In this document: positions 56,786 through 64,000 of the stretch, in pieces | Position numbering within the stretch: the stretch's first letter is position 1 | Layout of the letters: each line of letters starts with the position of its first letter | Assembly (NCBI RefSeq): GCF_010183535.1 | Contig: NC_071332.1 | Span: 13,516,001-13,580,000, forward strand | DNA length: 64,000 bases | Direction of reading: 5' to 3' | Origin: Caenorhabditis remanei | Lineage: Eukaryota > Nematoda > Chromadorea > Rhabditida > Rhabditidae | Position numbers and translations under genes: made by a program | Notes under the pieces: generated by a model | Told to the model about the DNA's origin: nothing | What the model saw: the letters and a program-made list of their open reading frames with translations, nothing else | The model's database searches: none

Positions 56786-59700
56786 ATGCACGGAAGCGGT
56801 CACAGTCTGACGGGCGCTCCGCATCAGATTCCACCGCCACGTACCCAGGGAGCGGCAACCGGTGGTCAACAACTATCAGCCACCGCCAATCAATTTGTCG
56901 ACAAAATCGATCCGTTCCACAATAAACGTGGCACGTCGCGCAGATTGTAAGCAATTTTTAGTTTAAAAACCAACATGAAATGAGAAAAATCACTAGAAAA
57001 CTTACGCATCTGAAGTAAGATATTTTCCATGAGCTCTTTTGCAAGTTGCAAAAACTGAAAACTAATTTTTAAAATTTTGTTGCAAATCCTTTCACTGAAA
57101 AAACAATCTTTGGGCTTCATATCATTCTAACACTTATGAATCCCTTCCATTATCTAATTTTCAGACGCATCAACAACAGCAGTCGGTACAATGTCGATTC
57201 GGCTCAAGAGCTCGTTCAATTGCCGCTGATTAAAGGTAAAAATAAGCTTATTACTGGGGGAAATCTATGAATTCTTCATCATGCTTCTAACTTCCCAAAC
57301 TTTACAGACACTGCTACGAACGAACAACCAGCATTGGTGATTGAGAAGTTGGTTCAATGCCAACACGTCTTCGATTTCTACGATCCAGTTGCTCAATTGA
57401 AATGCAAAGAAATCAAAAGAGCTGCTCTAAACGAGCTCATCGACCATATCACATCTACAAAAGGAGCAATCGTTGAGACAATTTATCCAGCTGTCATCAA
57501 AATGGTCGCCAAGAATATATTCCGTGTGTTGCCACCATCGGAAAATTGTGAATTTGATCCAGAGGAGGATGAGCCAACACTCGAAGTGTCATGGCCACAT
57601 TTACAGGTAAATTTACAGTTTATTAGCGAAAATTGCTGAAAAATTGGGAAGCATAAAAGAGAAATGCGCTGAAAGAGTTTATCAAGTTTTCCACTCAAAA
57701 TGAATTGTTTCCAGTTGGTCTACGAGCTGTTCCTCCGGTTCCTCGAATCACCAGATTTCCAAGCATCCATCGGAAAGAAATACATCGATCAGAGATTCGT
57801 GTTGAAACTTCTCGATTTGTTCGATTCGGAAGATCCACGTGAGCGAGATTTCCTGAAGACAGTCCTTCATCGTATTTATGGAAAATTCCTCGGATTAAGA
57901 GCATTCATTCGCAAACACATCAATAACATGTTCTTGAGGTGAGCTAGGAATAATGTGAAAAACAAAGTGATTTTTTTATAATTTCTATAAAAAATCAATA
58001 TAAAAGTCAATTCATATCAAAAATTAAATGTTTCAGATTTGTGTACGAGACTGATTCGTTCAATGGTGTCGGAGAACTTCTTGAAATTCTCGGATCTATC
58101 ATTAACGGATTCGCTCTTCCATTGAAGCAAGAGCATAAAGTTTTCTTGGTCAAAGTTCTTCTCCCACTGCACAAACCAAAGTGTTTATCACTTTATCATG
58201 CTCAGGTACCTTTTCAATTATGAATATCTGAAATGTTTCAAATCATTGTTTCAGCTCGCATATTGTGTTGTTCAATTCATCGAAAAAGACTCTTCGCTGA
58301 CTCCACAAGTATTCGAAGCTCTTCTCAAGTTCTGGCCACGAACATGCAGCAGCAAGGTAACTAATAAAAACTAGACATCTGACCCGAAATTAGACCTTTT
58401 ATCGATTTCTCACCGCCTGATTCGAGCATTACCTAATGTTCATGCGTCTGTAATATTATTTAAGACAGTAGAGCGCAGCTTACCCCACTCCTACCCCTTT
58501 CTCTCAAATATGATATCTAATCGTGCTCCGTTTTCTGAAGGAGGTGATGTTCCTGGGAGAAGTCGAGGAGATTCTCGACATCATCGAACCGGAACAGTTC
58601 AAGAAAATCATCGATCCATTGTTCCGTCAATTGGCGAAATGTGTCAGCAGTCCACACTTCCAAGTTGCCGAGCGAGCACTCTACTTTTGGAATAACGAAT
58701 ACATATTGTCACTTATCGAGGATACAAGCAGCCTGGTGAGTTATAGCTTGATTTCATTAAAATTTTAAGGAAAATCGCTTAAAAGTCACATTTCAAGTCA
58801 AAAACAGTTAAAATTTTAAGTTTTCAGCCGAAATACAAGCATTAATTTTTGAAACAGAGTATTAGATCAGTTACCATTAAAATTTTCGTTTGTGTAATCA
58901 AAAACTGTTGTAATCATCTCATTTCCAGGTGATGCCAATCATGTTCCCCGCTTTGTACCGTATCTCAAAAGAGCACTGGAATCAGACGATTGTCGCATTG
59001 GTTTATAATGTATTGAAAACATTTATGGAGATGAATGGAAAATTATTCGATGAACTCACGTCTACGTATAAAGGAGAACGAATTCGGGAAAAGCAGAGAG
59101 AAAAAGATAGAGATGCGTTCTGGAAGAAGATGGAAGCGTTGGAATTGAATCCACCGGCTGAAGGGAAAGAAGTCACGCCTTCACTGTTTCCAGAGAAATT
59201 AACCGATTATTTGAAGAAGGTGAGGATTTTTTTAAATTCGTTTGAACTCAAGAATAACGAACACCGTGATTAATATTCTTCAAACTGAATTCATGAAAAT
59301 AAGTTGAAACGAAATGTGTGAACGGAGTTCACACTTTGATTAGAATTCGTGCAAATAGTCGCCGAAATCAGATGAAAAAACTCTCGCAACAGAAACATCT
59401 AATGTAAAATCACCATTTCTAACCATTGTTTAATAAAAATTGCACCTGTCTCACTTAAATTACACTTTTTTTCTAACTTCTTTGGTGCGAAAATTAGTTT
59501 TTTCCAGGAAAATCGATCCAACTACCAATACGGAACAAAAAATTCTGAAACCGATGTGGACACAACGGAAAAGGCATTTAATGGCCTTACAGTGTCGAAT
59601 CCACAAGAATCGGTAATAGGATTTTTTCGGAAAAAATTAGGTTCTGAGACTCGGTGCTAGGAAATATGAATTCACGTTTCTAGTCAAGTTCACATATGTA

Positions 59701-60259
59701 AAAACAAAGAAAAACAAGTATCTTTCAGCGTTCCAAACGTATTAGTTCATTTTCATCTTATTCTTTTTGCAGGACGGTTCGAATGTGGTGCCTCAACCAG
59801 TGGCGGCAGCTGGAGGAGGAGATAAGTCACCTTCCGTTGTGAAAAAGTCATCGACAGGCTCGGATACGACGCCGAAAAAGTGAGTTTCAACAAAAACGGT
59901 CGCAAATTGCAAAACATAATCTTCATATTGTATGGCTAGGACTGTACAAACTTCTATTTCTAATACTATTCGCCCTTTATTATGAAATACCAGCCTGTCT
60001 TCCCCGCCTTCGGCGGTTAAGCCGGCTGGCTTCTTCTGATTTACGTGGCAACCCCTTTTCAAATGTGTCCGCATGGCCGAGTGGTCTAAAGCGGAGGTCG
60101 TTGTCCAAAGCACGCTAGTTCGGTTTTGCCCGCTGGCTCAGTTTCTCTTTTCTTTCCAAAACCGCTGCGGACATCGCCTCAGACAACGCCCACTTGTCTT
60201 TTATATATAAGAATGATTCTAGCGTTTCAATCAAGATTTAATTCTAATTTTGCAGGTAA
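56786..60259 (+). CDS. pptr: PP2A regulatory subunit B56 (B-prime), pptr family
   Basis: Eleven exons (56786-56946, 57165-57235, 57308-57606, 57715-57938, 58037-58205, 58255-58356, 58541-58735, 58929-59219, 59508-59612, 59773-59879, 60256-60259) total 1728 bp (575 residues). The central part is the B56 HEAT-like superhelix: [40 protein letters not shown], and the substrate-groove motif [20 protein letters not shown]. Then follow [40 protein letters not shown], and KHWNQT-type [20 protein letters not shown]. The subunit directs protein phosphatase 2A to targets carrying LxxIxE motifs. C. elegans has two such genes, pptr-1 and pptr-2; I cannot tell which this is. The N-terminal 50 residues and the Ser/Thr/Lys tail ending TTPKK are variable. 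Intron 10 contains a tRNA-like relic. Confidence 0.92.
60067..60173 (+). pseudogene. tRNA-like relic in a PP2A gene intron
   Basis: GTCCGCATGGCCGAGTGGTC is a textbook acceptor stem plus D-arm (A-box) of a Leu- or Ser-type tRNA. A TGCGGACA at 60166-60173 is complementary to its first seven bases. The 107-bp span lacks a regular anticodon stem and has no GGTTCGA-type T-arm at the expected place, so it is called a degenerate tRNA gene. The neighbouring CCCGCCTTCGGCGG hairpin at about 60000 is unexplained. Confidence 0.4.
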
Positions 60260-61191
60260 TCGTCTCTTCTCCATCCATTTTCTACTACTACACCCGCTTA
60301 TCCATCAACCCGAACCCACACAAACTCGATATCAATTTCCTTTCTGACAAATGGTGATTTCTAATGATGATATAACTCTTTCCTCCTCTGTACTCTCTCT
60401 ATTTCACACACACACTCGATTGTCTGCTGGATCGAACAAAGAGCGAATTATTATTGCTGATGTTTATTTTTTTGTGCAAAACGTCTTTTTGTCGCTCCTC
60501 GATTTCTACTTCTTCTCATCCCAGACCGTAATTGTATATGTCTAAAACATCGCCCCCCCATTAATATTATTTTTTTCCCCAGTTTGTGTCTCTTCCTCGT
60601 AAATCTCTTTCCTTTCTGGAACGTTCAGAGAAAAATCTTCTGAGAAGTCTGCGTAGAATCAGATATCTCTCGTCTATTTCTTTCTGAAATTGTTTTCATT
60701 TCCCTCACTATTTTTTCTGAAAATTCGTGTTTTGCTCACCATGTCTTCGTGTTCTTTTCCCCTTCTTTCTTCTTCTTCCTCACCACTTTTTTTCAATTTT
60801 CCCAAAAATTTCCCATCCCAAAATTCTATTTTTCAACTATTCCATTCTTTTGTTTCCATCATAATATGTGAGTTTACCTGGAAATTTTCAGATTTTTCTT
60901 CTTTTATATTTCTCTAGTACCCTCCACTTTCTCCTTCATCTCTCGTCTCTCCAAAACAACCATCTAAACTAGCCCTTAAAATAGTTTCTCCGTCCCAAAA
61001 ACATTGATTACAGAAGAAAATTCATTTATGAATTTATTTATCGATTGAACCATTCTTTTTTGTATTTGTTGTTTTTAAAATTTTCAGCTTTTTCATCCCG
61101 ATTTCAGTGATAGAACTGACAGAAATGTATCATTTTTCTCTAATAACAACTTCTGAAATTGACAAAATAAGAAAATTTCAGCGGGTATAAA
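60260..61191. other. 3' flank of the PP2A gene and upstream region of the coiled-coil gene
   Basis: C/T-rich sequence with no coding exon. AAAATTTCAG at 61171-61180, ten bases before the next ATG, could be a cis- or trans-splice acceptor for the downstream gene. No separate gene is seen. Confidence 0.4.
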
Positions 61192-63694
61192 ATGGATGAT
61201 CATCGGAGTCGTTCGAGTTCAAGAGAACGAAGTAGTAGAAGAAAACATCGGAAGGTTGAATTGAAAAGTTGATTGCATTGAAGACAAATTATATAAATTA
61301 CAGCATAAACACAGATCAAGACGATCTCGAACTAGGAGTCGAAGCAGATCTTTCGAAAGATATGGGCAGCCAGGGGGCTCAGGAATTCATATTAATCCAG
61401 CATTTGGGTACGATTATATAGAAATTGGATAATAAATATTGTGAGAAACTCGCGTCGCCGATGAGAAACTTTATATGTTTGATATATAGTTTTGCCAGAA
61501 AAAATGCCAATCGATACGCTTATTTTTTAATGAAATTTAGATTTTTGAGCAAGATTTTCTGTGGGGAAAACACTGAAAAGCAAGAAAGAAATTCAAAATT
61601 TGTAATTTCCGCTGCTAAAATTGATTTTCAAAGCGCGTACGTGCAAACCTTGAAGAACTATATTTAAAAGCTTCATTTCAGTATGCCACCACCCCACTCG
61701 GCACCTCCTCCACAATCACAAATGGGGTATTCAGCAACACAACTTCTTCAAACGAATAACATGATGGAGGCTGAAATTGCTCGATTGAACAGTGCATTAA
61801 TAGCTGAACAAGGGCAAAAACAAATCGAAATTCAGCGGAATCACATGTTACAGCAAGAATTGAGAAATGCTCAAATACAGAGAGATCAAGCGAATAAGAA
61901 ATGTAACGAAGTGATGTCGGAGAGACGGATGATGATTGAAATGAAGACTGAAATGGCTAATGTAAGGGGAAGTCTGGATAAACAGATAGACAGACCGGAT
62001 ATATTCTCATCAAGACTCATATTACAGAGAATCAATGGATTGGAGGTGTCTGGTCGAATGCTTCGAGAGGAAGTGGCTAATGCCAATAAAGGAATCGAAG
62101 CTAAAAACGAGGAGATCCGTGCCATAACCTATCAATCAGAAATTGTTCGCCAACAAATCAACGCTCTCAACGAGCGAAACGCAGCACTAAAATCGAAATG
62201 CGAGACGATGGTCGCACAGAACCGACGGCAATATGAAGAGTACGTTGACTGTGAAGAAGGTTATGCACGCGCGGCGCAGTCGGCAGCGTGTCACTCTTAT
62301 CGGCGGGGGGTCGCAAGTTCGACACTCTTGCAGTAGTAAATATGCACCTTGCACTCTACGCCTTTCCTTTCAATGGGCTGGTATGATTTATAAAGGATGC
62401 AAGATGGAAGTACGGGAAGTTCGAAGACTTGCGTGATCAGCTTTCACGGCTCCGCGAGTTCAAAACTATCACCACATTTTGCTCTTTTTCTTGCCATAAC
62501 TTTCGATTTTTTAGGCTTGAAGGAAAACAGAAACTGGTTGAAACTGCACAACTGAACGTTCGAAAAGCGGAGACAGATTTGCAGTGCGCTAATCTCGAAA
62601 TACAACGTCTTCTCCGTGAACTTGAGAGCTCTCGACAATTGGAAACAACAAGTATCAGTGAAAAACAGTCATTTGAGCAACTTTTGGCACGGAAGGATGA
62701 TGAAATTCGGGTGGCTGGATACAAGGCAACATCTGAGTTGAAAAATGCGAATGAGAAGATAGAGAAGTTGGAGAATCAGTTGAAGTCGGAGAACCCTGCA
62801 GCTTATGATGATATGACAGTGGTCAGTTTGAGTTTGAATGTTTTGTTTTTAATTTGAAAAAAAAAGCTTCATAAAAATACAATCTAGTTTCGAAAAGCGA
62901 TGATAAATCCTCCAAAAAAGTTCCAGGAAGCCATATACATCGCCATTGAAACAATCAAATCGACATACGAGAAGCAGTTAACACGTCTAGAAGAAGAAAT
63001 TGAAGAATTGAAACAAGAGAAGACGAAACAAATGGAAATTGATGTAGAATCACAAGAAGGAAATCAAATGATAGAGGAACTTCCCGCTTATCTCCAGACT
63101 CCGATGAAACCGGATCCGGCGAAAATGGGCGGAGTTAAGGTATTGAGGGAGAGTGGTCATCCGGACCTTTGAATTGATATTTTTCAGAGAACAATCCAAT
63201 GCAAAATCAATCTTGAGTCGGGTACCCCTTCCCAACCGTCCACTTCATCACCTGATCGTCCTCCTCGCCCGGCTAGCGGACCGCCCGTGGATTCTCCTGT
63301 GACGTGGCATAAAAGAAAAACATTCGAGCGACTTCCAAATATGATTGTTCCACTTTTTGGAACTACTGGAATCAGTGAGACTTCACAAGGAGGTATGACT
63401 CCTCACTAACCAAAATCATCTTTCAAATCGCCTTTATTTCCAGAACCGTCTTCACAGCAATTTTCGTTAGACGGCATGCAAACTACCTCAACATCATCCA
63501 TTCCTTCAACTTCTGAATCATCTAATCACCAGAATTCTAGTCTCGAACCCATGACGTCATCAGAAGACGTTCCCCAAACAATCAATTTAGATACTCATCA
63601 TTTCAGTGAAGAAGACCTGTTGCTCACCGAGCCCAACGATTTGATATCACCGTATCAGAATCTCAGCGAGCAACAGCTTCTTGACTTGGAATGA
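61192..63694 (+). CDS. RS-rich N-terminus plus long coiled-coil protein, unrecognised
   Basis: Seven exons (61192-61254, 61304-61407, 61682-62239, 62515-62821, 62888-63139, 63188-63392, 63444-63694) total 1740 bp (579 residues). Residues 1-40 are RS-rich (SRSSSRERSSRRKHRK and SRRSRTRSRSRSFERY), like SR-type nuclear proteins. A short Pro/His/Gln-rich stretch (MPPPHSAPPPQSQM) leads into about 270 residues of predicted coiled coil (EAEIARLNSALIAEQGQKQ onward, and LEEEIEELKQEKTKQMEI). The C-terminal 150 residues are Ser/Thr/Pro-rich and acidic, ending SEQQLLDLE. A nuclear scaffold role would fit, but I do not recognise an orthologue. Intron 3 contains a tRNA-like short element. ATG 61192 follows closely on an acceptor. 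Confidence 0.78.
62265..62334 (+). other. tRNA-derived short element (SINE-like) in an intron
   Basis: GGCGCAGTCGGCAGCG resembles a Pol III A-box, and 33 bases later AGTTCGACACT resembles a B-box. They lie in a GC-rich island of about 70 bp in the intron between exons 3 and 4 of the coiled-coil gene. The segment does not close into a cloverleaf by eye, so a tRNA-derived repeat or tRNA relic is the likeliest explanation. Confidence 0.3.
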
Positions 63695-64000
63695 TTTCTG
63701 TTCTCATTTGTCTGAAACCCATAAATGCCTGTATAAAACTGGTAAAACTAGAATTCCCTGATGCGTTCCTATGTTTCTTCATGTTCCCTTCATTCATGTT
63801 CCCGCCCTTCGCTCATTGGAGCACTCTTTCATTATCTCTCACCACTCTATTCGCCAATCCATGTTTTTCTTTCTTTAGCTCTCTAAAACAAGCTTCACGG
63901 CTAGTCTTATATATCACTTAACAATCGGATATGTTCCATCTTTTGTGAATCCAACTGATTCTTACCGATGAAATGAAGTTTTATCCCTGCTAATCAATAA

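Noticed and set aside
60067..60173. Functional tRNA-Leu or tRNA-Ser gene
   Set aside because: Acceptor and D-arm are good, but no proper anticodon stem or GGTTCGA T-arm could be placed.

Overview
This window is nuclear DNA of a nematode, almost certainly a Caenorhabditis species. It is AT-rich. Its genes have many short introns (mostly 43-60 bp) with GT donors and TTTCAG acceptors, and it carries families expanded in or confined to this group: srh, srw, srv and srx chemoreceptors, irld (insulin/EGF-receptor L domain) genes, an SPK-domain gene, a DUF268 gene, an MSP-domain gene, and PAN_3 plus C-type lectin genes. The exon models were joined by hand. For the srh genes, the carboxylesterase, the SPK gene, the PP2A B56 gene, the duplicated acidic pair and the coiled-coil gene, the summed exon lengths are exact multiples of three.

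Layout. 0-3 kb: the 5' part of an F-box gene running off the left edge, then a secreted lectin gene. 3-11.1 kb: four srh receptor genes in two duplicated pairs, separated and interrupted by small inverted-repeat transposons. 11.1-13.1 kb: mostly gene-poor, with one tiny single-pass membrane protein gene. 13.4-21.4 kb: an SPK-domain gene, then an inverted duplication of a small acidic helical gene flanking a type-B carboxylesterase. 21.7-28.9 kb: two more srh genes around a nest of transposon-like sequence (23.2-25.4 kb), then an srw receptor. 29.0-33.8 kb: two divergently transcribed irld genes. 33.9-42.6 kb: three srv receptors, an MSP-domain gene, and a remarkable heat-shock-element array at 37.6-38.7 kb. 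43.1-46.2 kb: a DUF268 gene convergent with an srx receptor. 46.2-56.7 kb: about 10 kb without a convincing gene, holding a direct duplication and a 1.6-kb foldback element. 56.8-60.3 kb: a conserved PP2A B56 regulatory subunit gene (pptr family). 61.2-63.7 kb: an RS-rich coiled-coil gene.

The left 46 kb reads as a fast-evolving chromosome-arm region: chemosensory, secreted and germline or sperm-type families with local duplications and transposon insertions. The right end holds slower-evolving housekeeping-type genes with a large upstream region. No operon is certain. The coiled-coil gene lies about 0.9 kb downstream of the PP2A gene on the same strand and could be trans-spliced. The least expected signals are the HSE array inside a Helitron-like element, the nested terminal-inverted-repeat elements that may contain a captured gene fragment, and the large palindrome at 52.4-54.0 kb.
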